A stretch of 64,000 nucleotides of DNA from Umezawaea sp042738955 (GCF_042738955.1 NZ_JBHYHC010000049.1:1-64000), one strand, 5' to 3'; shown: positions 51,354 through 60,615, counted from the stretch's first letter. Made by a program: numbers and translations. The notes: generated by a model from the sequence alone, not told the origin.

Positions 51354-51379
51354 GATGAAGTGCATCGATTTGCCTCATC
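51354..51379. promoter_or_regulatory. Possible LysR operator
   Basis: GATGA (51354-51358) and TCATC (51375-51379) form an inverted repeat with a 16-base centre between the LysR and GNAT starts. Longer than the usual T-N11-A, so only tentative. Confidence 0.3.
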
Positions 51380-51421
51380 GTAACGGCCGGGGTGATGCTG
51401 GAGGCCGATCAAGGAGGTCCT

Positions 51422-52126
51422 GTGCTGAACCAGGCCGGTGTGCACGTCCTGGACAACCCGGTCCACGGGTCCCTGTCCTCTCCCGCTCACGCCCACCTCG
51501 CCCTCACCCGCGGTCGCGCCCTGCGCTACCCGGCCGACGTGTCGCCGTTCCTCGGCCTGCCCGACGACCCCACGGTGGAGGACTGGAACGACGCGGCCCA
51601 CCTGCTGGGCCCCGACACCGCCGCCTACCCGCACCGGTCGGGTTCGGTGCCCGACGACTGGACCGTCGTCGACCAGTTCGACCTCGTGCAGATGACCGCG
51701 TCCCCCACCGCCGAGGGCGCACCGGACCCCCGCGCCGTCCGCCTGGGCCCCGAGGACGTCCCGGAGATGCTCGACCTGGCGGCCCTCACCAAACCCGGCC
51801 CGTTCCTGCCGCGCACCATCGAGATGGGCACCTACCTGGGCATCCGCCAGGACGGCGTGCTGACCGCCATGGCAGGCGAACGCATGCGCCCCTCGGGTTG
51901 GGTCGAGATCAGCGCCGTCTGCACCTCCCCGGCCTACCGCGGCCAAGGCTTGGGCACCAGCCTCGTCCGCGCACTGATCGCCACCGCCACCGACCGGGGC
52001 GACACCGCGTTCCTCCACGTGACAGCCACCAACACCAACGCCATCCGCCTCTACGAGACCCTGGGATTCACCGCCCGCCGCGACTTCCACCTCGCCGTGC
52101 TCCGCGGTCCCCACGCCGTGGCGTAG
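51422..52126 (+). CDS. GNAT N-acetyltransferase
   Basis: 234 residues. An N-terminal domain of about 100 residues of unclear role precedes a C-terminal GNAT fold: VEISAVCTSPAYRGQGLGTS (acetyl-CoA P-loop Q/RxxGxG/A) and NTNAIRLYETLGF. GTG 51422 is preferred over GTG 51392 because AAGGAGG precedes it. Its last 59 bases overlap the 3' end of the convergent ROK kinase. Confidence 0.83.
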   Translation: MLNQAGVHVLDNPVHGSLSSPAHAHLALTRGRALRYPADVSPFLGLPDDPTVEDWNDAAHLLGPDTAAYPHRSGSVPDDWTVVDQFDLVQMTASPTAEGAPDPRAVRLGPEDVPEMLDLAALTKPGPFLPRTIEMGTYLGIRQDGVLTAMAGERMRPSGWVEISAVCTSPAYRGQGLGTSLVRALIATATDRGDTAFLHVTATNTNAIRLYETLGFTARRDFHLAVLRGPHAVA

Positions 52127-53000
52127 CGGTCCTGGCGAGGTCGGCTGCGCCGATGACGCCCGCGTGCGTGCCCAGCGTGGCGGGACGGATCGGGACTTGA
52201 GCGCGGGGTTTGGTGGGCTTGGTGGCCGCCGCGGCGGTGTGGACGAAGTGCTGGAACGCGGGGTCGGTGCCGAGGCCGCCGCCGAGCAGGACCTGGGCCG
52301 GGTCGAGGACGGCGGTCAGGATCGTGATGCCGTGGACCAGGTGGGTGGTGATCTCGGTGACCACCTCGGTCGCGGACGTGGTGCCGCGCAGTGCTTCTCG
52401 GAGTGCGGCGTGGCCGGTGGGCCAGCCTGCCGCCTGTGCGGCGCGGTGCAGGGCGCGGCCGCTGGCGTACTGCTCCCAGCAGCCCCGCGAGCCGCACTCG
52501 CACGGTCTGCCCGCAGGGACCAGGGGGAGGTGGCCGATCTCGCCGCCCGCGCCGGTGGCTCCCCGGACGACCCGGTCGTCGACGACGATGCCCCCGCCGA
52601 TGCCGGTGCCGACGGTGATCAGCACGAGCGAGTCCCCGCGCGGGTGGCCGCCGAAGCGGTGTTCGGCCCACGCGGCCGCGTCGGCGTCGTTGTCGACGTG
52701 GACGGTGACCGAGGGCGGCAGTCGGAGGGCGGCCGCGAGGTCCAGGTCGGTCCAGTCGAGGTTCGCCGCGGCGGTGACGATCCCGGTGCGCGGGTCCACC
52801 CCGCCGGGCACGACGAGTCCCACGGCGGTCGGGGCATGCCGGCTCCGGTAGTCGTCGACGAGGGCGACGACCTGGTCGACGACGGCCTGCCCGGTCCCGG
52901 CGGTGGGGATCGTGGCGACCTCGTCGACCGTCCCGTCCGGGTGGACCAGGCCGCACGCGATCTTCGTGCCGCCGATGTCGATCCCGAGCGCACGGTCCAT
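52068..53000 (-). CDS. ROK-family sugar kinase
   Basis: 310 residues from ATG 53000 (AAGGAAGG upstream). Phosphate loop DIGGTK (8-13), GTGIGGG, GEIGH, and the ROK zinc motif CECGSRGCWEQYASG. Phosphorylates a hexose such as glucose or an N-acylated sugar. The last 20 or so residues are Arg/Gly-rich and extend into the convergent GNAT gene, so the usual stop may have been lost. Divergent from the sugar operon. Confidence 0.88.
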   Translation of the reverse strand: MDRALGIDIGGTKIACGLVHPDGTVDEVATIPTAGTGQAVVDQVVALVDDYRSRHAPTAVGLVVPGGVDPRTGIVTAAANLDWTDLDLAAALRLPPSVTVHVDNDADAAAWAEHRFGGHPRGDSLVLITVGTGIGGGIVVDDRVVRGATGAGGEIGHLPLVPAGRPCECGSRGCWEQYASGRALHRAAQAAGWPTGHAALREALRGTTSATEVVTEITTHLVHGITILTAVLDPAQVLLGGGLGTDPAFQHFVHTAAAATKPTKPRAQVPIRPATLGTHAGVIGAADLARTATPRRGDRGARRGGSRGGR

Positions 53001-53026
53001 CGTCGGGCCTTCCTTGACAAGGGGCA

Positions 53027-53060
53027 TTCGTTTTGATTCGGTTTGGTTCGAATGGTTTCG
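53027..53060. promoter_or_regulatory. TTCG array with 10-bp phasing
   Basis: TTCG occurs at 53027, 53037, 53047 and 53057, exactly 10 bases apart, in the divergent spacer between the ROK gene and the Gfo/Idh/MocA operon. Also contains CATTCG (53025-53030) and its complement CGAATG (53049-53054). Helix-phased TTCG repeats are a common DeoR-family target, and a DeoR gene ends the operon. Confidence 0.55.
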
Positions 53061-53088
53061 AATCCGACCGAACAGGAAGGACGCGACC

Positions 53089-54129
53089 GTGTCAAGGGAG
53101 AGCGTGACCCGGCTGGCCCTGATCGGCTGCGGGCGGATCGCCCAGGTGGCGCACCTGCCCGCGCTGGAGAAGGCGGACGGGGTCGACCTGGTGGCCGTGT
53201 GCGACCCGAGCGAGGACGTGGTCCACGCCGTGGCGCGGCGCTACGGCGTGCCCTCGGCGCACACCGACCAGGCCGAGGTCTTCCAGGACCCGTCGGTCGA
53301 CGCGGTCATCGTCGCCGCTCCCGACCGGTTCCACCGCTCGATCGCCGCCGAGGCGCTCACGGCGGGCAAGCACGTGCTGGTGGAGAAGCCCCTGGCCACG
53401 ACGGTCCAGGAGGCCCAAGACCTGGCGGACCTGGTCCACCGGACCGGGCTGGTGCTCCAGGTCGGCGCGATGAAGCGCCACGACCAGGGCCTCCAGTACG
53501 CCCGGCGGTTCGTCGCGGAACGCCTGGGCGGCCCCCGCTCGTTCACCGCCTGGTACCGCATCGGCGACCTGCGCCCCGGCATCGAGGCCACGCTGTTCCC
53601 GCACGTCCACGCGGACCCCGCGGCGCGCGAGACCGAGGCCGCCTTCAAGGCGGACCGCCGCCGCTACCTGCTCGCGACGCACGGCTCGCACATCTTCGAC
53701 ACGGTCCGGTTCCTGCTCGGCGACGTCGCCTCCGTGGTCGTGCGGCACCGCGAGGACGGCCGCGACCAGACGTGGCAGGTCCTGCTGACCACCGCGTCCG
53801 GCGCGGTCGGCACCGTCGGCATCACGGTCGACGTGCCCGGCCTGCCGTCCGAGGGGATCGAGGTGTTCGGCGCGCACGGCTCGGTGCGGGTGGACACGCA
53901 CTTCCCGTTCTACCGCCGCGCTTCCACCGTCCACGCGTACGTCGACGGCGCCACGACCGTTCCGGAACTCACCGACGGTGACGCCTACGAGCGCCAGGTC
54001 GAGGCGTTCGCTCGCGCCATCCGGGAAGGCGGTGCGCCGGACCCGGACGTCGACGACGGCGTGCAGGCCGTGCGGCTCATCGACGCCACGGCCACCGCCG
54101 TCGAGACCGGCGTCGAGGTGGCGCTGTGA
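53089..54129 (+). CDS. Gfo/Idh/MocA-family oxidoreductase
   Basis: 346 residues. N-terminal Rossmann fold LALIGCGRIAQVAHLPAL (GxGxxA) and EKP motif HVLVEKPLA near residue 95; C-terminal alpha/beta substrate domain. NAD(P)-dependent oxidation of a sugar, inositol or sugar-derived alcohol. GTG 53089 with GGAAGG upstream. Next gene overlaps by 4 bases. Confidence 0.88.
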   Translation: MSRESVTRLALIGCGRIAQVAHLPALEKADGVDLVAVCDPSEDVVHAVARRYGVPSAHTDQAEVFQDPSVDAVIVAAPDRFHRSIAAEALTAGKHVLVEKPLATTVQEAQDLADLVHRTGLVLQVGAMKRHDQGLQYARRFVAERLGGPRSFTAWYRIGDLRPGIEATLFPHVHADPAARETEAAFKADRRRYLLATHGSHIFDTVRFLLGDVASVVVRHREDGRDQTWQVLLTTASGAVGTVGITVDVPGLPSEGIEVFGAHGSVRVDTHFPFYRRASTVHAYVDGATTVPELTDGDAYERQVEAFARAIREGGAPDPDVDDGVQAVRLIDATATAVETGVEVAL

Positions 54130-54974
54130 GCGACCTGGCTCCCCGGCTGGGCATCTTCGCCCGCACCTTCCCCCGCCGCACGCCCGCGGAGGTGGCCACG
54201 GCCGTCGCCGGAGCGGGCTACGCCCTGGCGCACTGGAACTTCGCCGCGATCGGCCTGCCGACCCTGGCGGTCGACGTCGAGGACGCCCGCTTCACCGAGG
54301 TGCGCGCGGCCTTCGACGCCGCGGGCCTGGCCATCCCCAGCGTGTCCGGGACGTTCAACGCCATCCACCCCGACACCGGGCTGCGCCGTCGCCAGACCGA
54401 GCAGGCCGTCCGGCTGATCGAGCTGATCGGCGTGCTCGGCGCGGACGTCCTCACCCTGTGCACGGGCACCCGCGACCCGGAGAACATGTGGCGGGCCCAC
54501 CCGGACAACACCGATCCCGCCGCGTGGAACGACCTGCGGCGCACCCTGGACCCGCTGCTCGACGCCGCCCGCGCTGCGGGGGTCCGGCTGGGCGTCGAAC
54601 CCGAGCACGGCAACGTCGTCCGCGACGCGCAGGCCGCCGCCCGCCTGCTCGCCGAACTCGGCGACGACGCCCCGATCGGCATCGTGCTCGACCCCGCCAA
54701 CCTGCTCACGCCGCACACGGTCGCCCGGCAGGACGAGATCGTCGGCGAGGCCGTGGACCTGCTCGGCGCGCGGATCCTCGGCACCCAGGCCAAGGACGTC
54801 GTCGAGTCCGGCTACGCCGCGGCGGGCGCTGGCCTGATGGACTACCCGGCGCTGTTCGCCCAACTGGACCGGGTCGCCGCCGGGCCGATGATCGTCCAGG
54901 ACGCCTCCGAGGAGGACGCCCCGCGCGTCCACGCCGACCTGCTCCGCTGGCACGCCGAGGCGGCGGCCCGGTGA
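54126..54974 (+). CDS. Sugar phosphate isomerase/epimerase (xylose-isomerase-like TIM barrel)
   Basis: 282 residues. AP_endonuc_2 fold: LGIFARTFPRRTPAEVATAV, LTLCTGTRDPENMW, VRLGVEPEHGNVV, IVLDPANLL, with metal ligands likely Glu in EPEHG, Asp in LDPANL, His and Glu near QDASEED. Converts the product of the upstream dehydrogenase. GTG overlaps on both sides (GTGA). Confidence 0.86.
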   Translation: MSDLAPRLGIFARTFPRRTPAEVATAVAGAGYALAHWNFAAIGLPTLAVDVEDARFTEVRAAFDAAGLAIPSVSGTFNAIHPDTGLRRRQTEQAVRLIELIGVLGADVLTLCTGTRDPENMWRAHPDNTDPAAWNDLRRTLDPLLDAARAAGVRLGVEPEHGNVVRDAQAAARLLAELGDDAPIGIVLDPANLLTPHTVARQDEIVGEAVDLLGARILGTQAKDVVESGYAAAGAGLMDYPALFAQLDRVAAGPMIVQDASEEDAPRVHADLLRWHAEAAAR

Positions 54975-55726
54975 CGGCCGTCCTGCTGCACGGCCTCGGC
55001 GGGAGTCGGGCGCAGTCGCTCGACCTCCTCCCCGCCGACGTCCGCGCCACGCGGATCGCCCCGGACCTGCCGGGCCACGGCGACATGGACCTCACAGACG
55101 ACCAGCCGGTGTCGTTCGCCGCCTTCGCCGCGCTGGTCGCCGACCTCCTCGACTCGCCGCGCCTCGGCGGGCCGGTGCCGGTGGTCGGGGTCTCGATGGG
55201 CGCGGGCGTGGCCACGACCCTGGCCGCCACCCGACCGGACCTCGTGGAGCGGCTGGTCCTCGTCCGGCCCGCGTGGCTGGACGTGAGCCCGGCGCCGAAC
55301 CTCGCCCCGTTCGGCCGGATCGCCGACCTCCTGCGCACCCTCGGCCCCGAAGCGGGCCTCGACGCGTTCCGGACGACACCCGAGTACCTGTCCGTCGTGG
55401 ACACCTCGCCCGCCATGGCGGCGTCCCTGCTCGGCCAGTTCGCCCGCCCCCACGCCGTCGCGCGGTCCAGGGTGCTGGCCGAGCTGCCCCACGACCTGCC
55501 GCTGCCGAACCGCGAGGCGTACGCCGACCTCCGCGTGCCCACGCTCGTCCTCGCCGCTCCCGGCGACCCGGTGCACCCCGAGGAACTGGCCCGCACGCTC
55601 ACCACGTGGATCCCCGGCGCGCGGCTGACCCTGGTGCCGCACAAGGGAGTGGACCCCGCCGAGCACCGGACCGCCGTCCACCGCGAGGTCGCCGCCGCGC
55701 TCGGGTCGTCGGACCCGGAACCGTAG
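54971..55726 (+). CDS. Alpha/beta hydrolase
   Basis: 251 residues. Oxyanion motif LLHGLGGSR, nucleophile elbow VVGVSMGAG with Ser near 72, C-terminal Asp (LAAPGDPVHP) and a His candidate. Hydrolase of unknown ester or C-C bond; co-translated with the sugar isomerase, so it may release the sugar moiety from an ester or act on a lactone. No signal peptide. Confidence 0.84.
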   Translation: MTAVLLHGLGGSRAQSLDLLPADVRATRIAPDLPGHGDMDLTDDQPVSFAAFAALVADLLDSPRLGGPVPVVGVSMGAGVATTLAATRPDLVERLVLVRPAWLDVSPAPNLAPFGRIADLLRTLGPEAGLDAFRTTPEYLSVVDTSPAMAASLLGQFARPHAVARSRVLAELPHDLPLPNREAYADLRVPTLVLAAPGDPVHPEELARTLTTWIPGARLTLVPHKGVDPAEHRTAVHREVAAALGSSDPEP

Positions 55727-55744
55727 CCGGCTACAGTGTCGACC

Positions 55745-56509
55745 ATGTCGAACGACCACCCCGTCTTCGCCGAGGAACGGCGTCGGAGCATCGCCGACAC
55801 CGTCGCGGCGCGGGGCCGGGTGCGGCTGGCCGACCTCGTCGAGGCGTACGGGGTCACCGAGCCGACCATCCGCAAGGACCTCGACGAACTCCAGCGGCGT
55901 CGGCTGCTGCGCCGCACCCACGGCGGCGCGATCGCCGTGGAGCCGCGGCACGAGGTGCCGTTCCACGACCGCGGCGGCCACCACCTGGAGGCCAAGCGGC
56001 TCATCGCCCGCGCGTGCCGCGACGAGATCACCCGTGGCGCGTCGGTGTTCCTCGACTCCGGCACCACCGTGCAGGCGATCGCCGAGGACCTCTCGGACGT
56101 CACCGTCCTCACCAACGCGCTCGGTGTGGCCTCGCTCGTCGCGGACCGACCGGGCGTCCGGCACACGTTGATCGGCGGTCAGGTCCGGCCGCTCGGCGGG
56201 TCGCTCATCGGCCCGGTCGCCCTGGACAACCTCGCCCGGTTCACCGTCGACATCGCCTTCGTCGGCGCGAGCGGGCTGACCGAGGACGGGCTCACCGTCG
56301 CGGACGTCTCCGAGGCTCAGGTCAAGCAGGCCGTCATCGACCGGGCCCGCCGGGTCGTCGTTCCGTTGGACAGCAGCAAGTTCGGCGTCAGCGACTTCGT
56401 CTCGGTGTGCTCGCTCGACCGCGTGGACGTGGTCGTCACCGAGCGCGCCACCGACGACGTCACGCGGTGGTGCCGCGACCACGACGTCGAGTTGACCGTC
56501 GCGCGGTAG
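55745..56509 (+). CDS. DeoR-family transcriptional regulator
   Basis: 254 residues. HTH RRRSIADTVAARGRVRLADL with YGVTEPTIRKDLDELQRRRL and wing THGGAIAV; C-terminal DeoRC sugar-phosphate domain (FLDSGTTVQAIAEDL; GGSLIGP; DSSKFG). ATG 55745 follows TACAGT (55731-55736), so possibly leaderless. It closes the sugar gene block and is the natural candidate to bind the TTCG array in front of it. Confidence 0.88.
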   Translation: MSNDHPVFAEERRRSIADTVAARGRVRLADLVEAYGVTEPTIRKDLDELQRRRLLRRTHGGAIAVEPRHEVPFHDRGGHHLEAKRLIARACRDEITRGASVFLDSGTTVQAIAEDLSDVTVLTNALGVASLVADRPGVRHTLIGGQVRPLGGSLIGPVALDNLARFTVDIAFVGASGLTEDGLTVADVSEAQVKQAVIDRARRVVVPLDSSKFGVSDFVSVCSLDRVDVVVTERATDDVTRWCRDHDVELTVAR

Positions 56510-56512
56510 CGG

Positions 56513-56899
56513 CTACGCCCGCTTGCCGCGGCGGCGCGGGGTGGTCTGGCGGGACAGGGCCAGGTCGGGCACGGTAGCGACCAGGTCTTCCGGTGCGGAC
56601 AGGCGCCAGGCCTCGAAGAGCAGTTCGGCCAGTTCGTCGGCCTCGACGCCGTCGAGGTAGACGACGACCCAGCCGAAGCCGCCGGACGTGAACTGCTCCT
56701 CGAACACGTCCGGGCGTTCGGCCACCAGTGCGAGCTGTTCGGTGATGGTCTGCTTGAGACCGACGGTCTGCGTGCGGGGCCAGTAGTAGCCGAAGCGCTT
56801 GCCGCTCACGCTGAACGAGCTGTACTGCGCGCCGTCCGCGCGCTGCACGTCCACGAGGGTGGTGAGGAGGTGGAAGAACTCGTCGCTCGACACGGACAC
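56513..56899 (-). CDS. MmcQ/YjbR-family protein
   Basis: 128 residues. Pattern YSSFSVSGKRFGYYWPRTQT with GFGWVVVYLDGVEADELAEL and a C-terminal basic tail, typical of MmcQ/YjbR proteins (double-wing fold, sometimes nucleic-acid binding). Function uncertain. Convergent with the DeoR gene, 3 bases between stops. Confidence 0.78.
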   Translation of the reverse strand: MSVSSDEFFHLLTTLVDVQRADGAQYSSFSVSGKRFGYYWPRTQTVGLKQTITEQLALVAERPDVFEEQFTSGGFGWVVVYLDGVEADELAELLFEAWRLSAPEDLVATVPDLALSRQTTPRRRGKRA

Positions 56900-56971
56900 G
56901 GTCGCTCCCCGGAAAGTCAGGAGCCCCAGTATAGGTGGGTGGCCGGGCGGGGGACCCGACCACCCACGGGG

Positions 56972-58357
56972 TCACGCGGGCAGCGTCCAGGCCTGGTTGG
57001 AGTTCCCCGTGCAGTCCCAGATCTGGAGGCGGGTGCCGTCGGCCGAGGCCTTGCCGACGGCGTCGAGGCAGCGGCCGGAGCCGGTGTTGACCAGCCGGGT
57101 TCCGGTGGCCGTCCACTGCTGGGCGGCCGTGCCGTTGCAGTCGTAGAGCTGGACTGCCGTGCCGTTGGCCGTGCCCGCCGAGGTGACGTCGAGGCACTTG
57201 CCCAGTGCCCGCACGGTGCCGTCGGTGCCGACCGTCCAGCGCTGCGCGGTGCCGCCGTCGCAGGTGTAGAGCTGGACCGGCGTGCCGTTGGCCGGGTTCG
57301 CGGCCTGGACGTCGACGCACTTGCCGCCGATGCCGGTGATCGGGCCGGTGCGGGTGGACGGCGGGGTGAGGTGGACCTCGCCGCGGTTGAGGACCCGGCC
57401 GTCGTAGTAGGTGCGCTTGACGGACTCGTTGTCGTTCCACGCCGGATCGGTGAGCCAGCCGATCCACACGCTGAAGTACGTCCACCTCGGTTGCGCGGCC
57501 AGGGTTTGCGGGGTGGGCACGGTGCCGACCTCGGCGAGCGCGATCGGCTTGCCGCCCGCGACGGACAGCATCGCCTGGTAGTACTCCGCCGTGGGCTGCT
57601 TGTTGGACCACGCGTCCAGCGTGGCTAGGTCCACGTAGGACGAACCGGGCCAGTAGTCGGACAGGTGCGCCGCGCCGCCCGCGATGTCCTTCACGTTCCA
57701 CACCCACACGAGGTTCGTCAGGCCCTGGGTGTTCGCGAGGTAGTCGTGGGTGATCTGGTAGAGCTTGCGGCTCCCGTTCGCGCCGGGACGGCCGCCCCAC
57801 CACGACCAGCCCTCGTTCATCTCGTGGATCGGCCGCCACAGCACCGGGACGCCGCTGTTCTTCAGGTCCCGCAGGAAGGGCACGGCCTCGTCGAGGCGCT
57901 GCTTCCACCGCCGGTTGAGCGCGGACCCGTCCGTGACCAGCTCGGTCCACTGCGACTCGGACAGCGTGCTGCGGATCGCGCCGTCGCCCCAGTCCCAGTG
58001 GCACGTCGTGGCGACCGTGGGCGGGCACGAGTGCCACATGAGCGCGGGGATCGAGCCCGCCGCCCACACGGCCTTGGCCTGGGCGACCACGGTCGCGCGG
58101 GCGTTGACGTCGGTCTGCTCGAAGGCGAAGTCGCCGCCCCAGACGCCGGGGTACTCGCCGGTGATGTCGTGGACCTTGTTCTGCCACGTCCACGGCGCCG
58201 AACTCGGGCCGTCCTGCTGGCCGGACAGGGTGTTCCGGCCGCTGATGGACGCGAGGTAGCCCACCACGTCGGCGGCGGTGGTGGTGGCCGAGGCGGGGGC
58301 CGGGGCGGTGGTCAGGAGCGCGGCGACGGCCAGCGCCGCGGCCCAGCGGCGGGTCAC
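56972..58357 (-). CDS. Secreted GH26 beta-mannanase with ricin/CBM13 domain
   Basis: 461 residues. Signal peptide about 1-25. GH26 barrel about 26-325 with acid/base E179 (WRPIHEMNEG) and nucleophile E276 (PIALAEVG). Ricin-type trefoil (CBM13) about 330-461 with Q-x-W repeats. Cleaves beta-1,4-mannan outside the cell. GTG 58357 overlaps the upstream gene by 4 bases. Clearly paralogous to the upstream GH26 over the whole GH26-ricin portion. Confidence 0.9.
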   Translation of the reverse strand: MTRRWAAALAVAALLTTAPAPASATTTAADVVGYLASISGRNTLSGQQDGPSSAPWTWQNKVHDITGEYPGVWGGDFAFEQTDVNARATVVAQAKAVWAAGSIPALMWHSCPPTVATTCHWDWGDGAIRSTLSESQWTELVTDGSALNRRWKQRLDEAVPFLRDLKNSGVPVLWRPIHEMNEGWSWWGGRPGANGSRKLYQITHDYLANTQGLTNLVWVWNVKDIAGGAAHLSDYWPGSSYVDLATLDAWSNKQPTAEYYQAMLSVAGGKPIALAEVGTVPTPQTLAAQPRWTYFSVWIGWLTDPAWNDNESVKRTYYDGRVLNRGEVHLTPPSTRTGPITGIGGKCVDVQAANPANGTPVQLYTCDGGTAQRWTVGTDGTVRALGKCLDVTSAGTANGTAVQLYDCNGTAAQQWTATGTRLVNTGSGRCLDAVGKASADGTRLQIWDCTGNSNQAWTLPA

Positions 58358-60615
58358 GCGGCACCGCCCGTGTAGCGCTGGAAGAACTGCCACATCAGGG
58401 TGTTGGCGTCGATCTCGCGGGTGGTCGTGCCGTTGCCCGCGGACTCGGTCGGCGCGCCCGGCCAGGTGTGGCCGCCGTCGGACACGGCGTAGAGGACCAC
58501 GTCCGCGCCGCACCCGGTGTACGCGATCCGGGAGACGTGCGCGGAAACCGCCGTGGTGGTGGGAGTCGGACCGCAGCCGTCGATGGCCGCCCACCGCTGC
58601 TGCGCCGCGGGCACGGAGTACCGCCACACATCACTGCCACCACCCGCGTACGGGTTCGTGGCGTCCTGCTGACCGTGGAACGCGATCACTGGAACACCGC
58701 GGCCCGGTTGGCAGGAAACGGTGTCCGGACGGGTGGTGTCGTTCGGGTCGGGGCGACCCGCCCGCAGGCCCGCCACCGGGGCGATGGCGGCGACCTTGCC
58801 GGGACGGGCGCACGCGTAGGCCGACACCATCCGACCGCCGCCGGAGTAGCCGGTGCCGTAGACGCGGGTGGTGTCGGCGCACAGGGGAGCGGCGAGCGTG
58901 GCGACCACTTGGTCCAGGAACGCCACGTCGTCGCGTGCCCCCGCGGGTGGAGCGCCGACGCCGGGGACGTTCCAGACGTAGCCGCTCCCGCTGGGGATCG
59001 CGCCGCTCGGGGCGATGACGGCGTACTTGTCCCGGTCGGCGGCGGCTTTCATGCCGCTGTACGCGAGCTGCCCTGGGCCCGTGCTGGTGCTGCCGTGCAG
59101 GTTCAGCACGACCGGGAGCGGGCTTGTGGTTCCGGCGGGGACGTAGGTGGTGACCGGGTAGGTGGTCCCGGCGAACGTGACCGGCAGGATCCGTTCGCCG
59201 GGGGTGGCCGTGCACCGCGCGGTCCCGCTCGGCAGCGTCCAGTTCTGGTTCGTCTGGCCGTTGCACGTCCAGAGTTGCAGCTTCGTGCCGTCGGCGCTGG
59301 ACTGGCCGGTGGCGTCCAGGCAGCGGCCGGTTTCGGGGTTGCGCAAGGTGGTCCCGTTCTGCGTCCACTGCTGGTGCGTGTTGCCCGACAGGCACGTCCA
59401 CAGCTGGATCTTCGTGCCGTCGGCGTTGATGCCGCCGTTCACGTCGAGGCACGCGCCCAGTGCGCGGACCGTGCCGTCCGTCCCGACGGTCCACTGCTGC
59501 GCGCCGCTGCCGTTGCACGTGTACAGCTGCACCTGCGTGCCGTCGGCCGGGTTGGCCCCGGCCACGTCCACGCACTTGCCCGCGAGCCCGGTGATCGGCC
59601 CGGTGCGCGAACCACCACCGCCGCCGCCGGGCACGGTGAACTCGCCGCGGTTGAGCACGCGGGGCGCGAAGTACGACTGCTGCACGGCCGCGTTGGTGTT
59701 GTACGCGGGGTCGGTGAGCCACTCCGCCCACACCATCCACCACGCCCACCGCGGCTGGGCGTTCATCAGCGCGGGGCTGGGCACCCGGCCGACCTCGGCC
59801 AGCGCGATGGGCTTGCCGCCCGCGATGGACAGCATCGCCTGGTAGTCCGACGCGCTGGGTTCGAGCTTCGCCCACACGTCCAGGCTTGCCACGTCCACGT
59901 AGGACGCTCCCGGCCAGTACTGGGAGATCGAGCCCATGTTGACGTCCTTGACGTTCCACACCCACACCAGGTTCGTCAGCCCCTGCGTCTTCGTGAGGTG
60001 GTCGTGGACGATCTGGTACAGCTTGCGGCTGCCGTCGGCTCCGGGACGCCCGCCCCACCACGACCAGCCCTCGTTCATCTCGTGGATCGGCCGCCACAGC
60101 ACGGGCACGCCCGCGTTCTGCAACTGCCGCAGGTAGGGCACGGCCTCGTTCAACCGGTTCTTGAACGCGGTGTTGAGCGCCGTGCCGTCGGTGACGAGCT
60201 GGCTCCACTGCTGGTCGTTCAGGTGCGACTTGATGGTGTTGTCCCAGTCGCAGGTGGAGCCGGTGGTGGGCGGGCAGAGGTGCCACGTCAGGGCGACCAC
60301 CGAGCCGCCGCGCCACTGCCGGATCGCCTCGTCGACCATCGACTGCCGGTGGGCGACGTCGTCGGCCTGGAACAGGAAGTCACCGCCCCACAGTCCGGGG
60401 GTCTGGCCGGTGATCGACTGGGCCACGCGGGTGTACTTCGTGGGGTCGGAGTTGGGTTCCCGGTTGTGCTGGCCGGACAGCGTGTACTGGCCGGAGATGC
60501 CGGTGAGGTAGTCGATCAGGGCCGCGCGGGTCGAGGTGGGGAACGCCCGCGCCGACGTGGGGACGAGCAGGGACGCGACGAGCAGGAGCGCGCAGGCGAC
60601 CGCCGAGCGGGTCAT
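58354..60615 (-). CDS. Secreted GH26 mannanase-CBM13-esterase fusion
   Basis: 753 residues. Signal peptide about 1-24. GH26 domain 25-325 with E179 (IHEMNEG) and E274 (IALAEVG). A poly-Gly linker at 329-336 leads to the ricin/CBM13 trefoil (about 337-462). C-terminal esterase of the PHB-depolymerase/feruloyl-acetyl esterase type (about 470-753) has Ser591 in GTGYSGGGRM, Asp651 in HGQQDATNPY and His716 in SDGGHTWPG. The fusion could deacetylate or de-esterify mannan while cutting it. ATG 60615. First gene of a two-gene operon. Confidence 0.92.
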   Translation of the reverse strand: MTRSAVACALLLVASLLVPTSARAFPTSTRAALIDYLTGISGQYTLSGQHNREPNSDPTKYTRVAQSITGQTPGLWGGDFLFQADDVAHRQSMVDEAIRQWRGGSVVALTWHLCPPTTGSTCDWDNTIKSHLNDQQWSQLVTDGTALNTAFKNRLNEAVPYLRQLQNAGVPVLWRPIHEMNEGWSWWGGRPGADGSRKLYQIVHDHLTKTQGLTNLVWVWNVKDVNMGSISQYWPGASYVDVASLDVWAKLEPSASDYQAMLSIAGGKPIALAEVGRVPSPALMNAQPRWAWWMVWAEWLTDPAYNTNAAVQQSYFAPRVLNRGEFTVPGGGGGGSRTGPITGLAGKCVDVAGANPADGTQVQLYTCNGSGAQQWTVGTDGTVRALGACLDVNGGINADGTKIQLWTCLSGNTHQQWTQNGTTLRNPETGRCLDATGQSSADGTKLQLWTCNGQTNQNWTLPSGTARCTATPGERILPVTFAGTTYPVTTYVPAGTTSPLPVVLNLHGSTSTGPGQLAYSGMKAAADRDKYAVIAPSGAIPSGSGYVWNVPGVGAPPAGARDDVAFLDQVVATLAAPLCADTTRVYGTGYSGGGRMVSAYACARPGKVAAIAPVAGLRAGRPDPNDTTRPDTVSCQPGRGVPVIAFHGQQDATNPYAGGGSDVWRYSVPAAQQRWAAIDGCGPTPTTTAVSAHVSRIAYTGCGADVVLYAVSDGGHTWPGAPTESAGNGTTTREIDANTLMWQFFQRYTGGAA

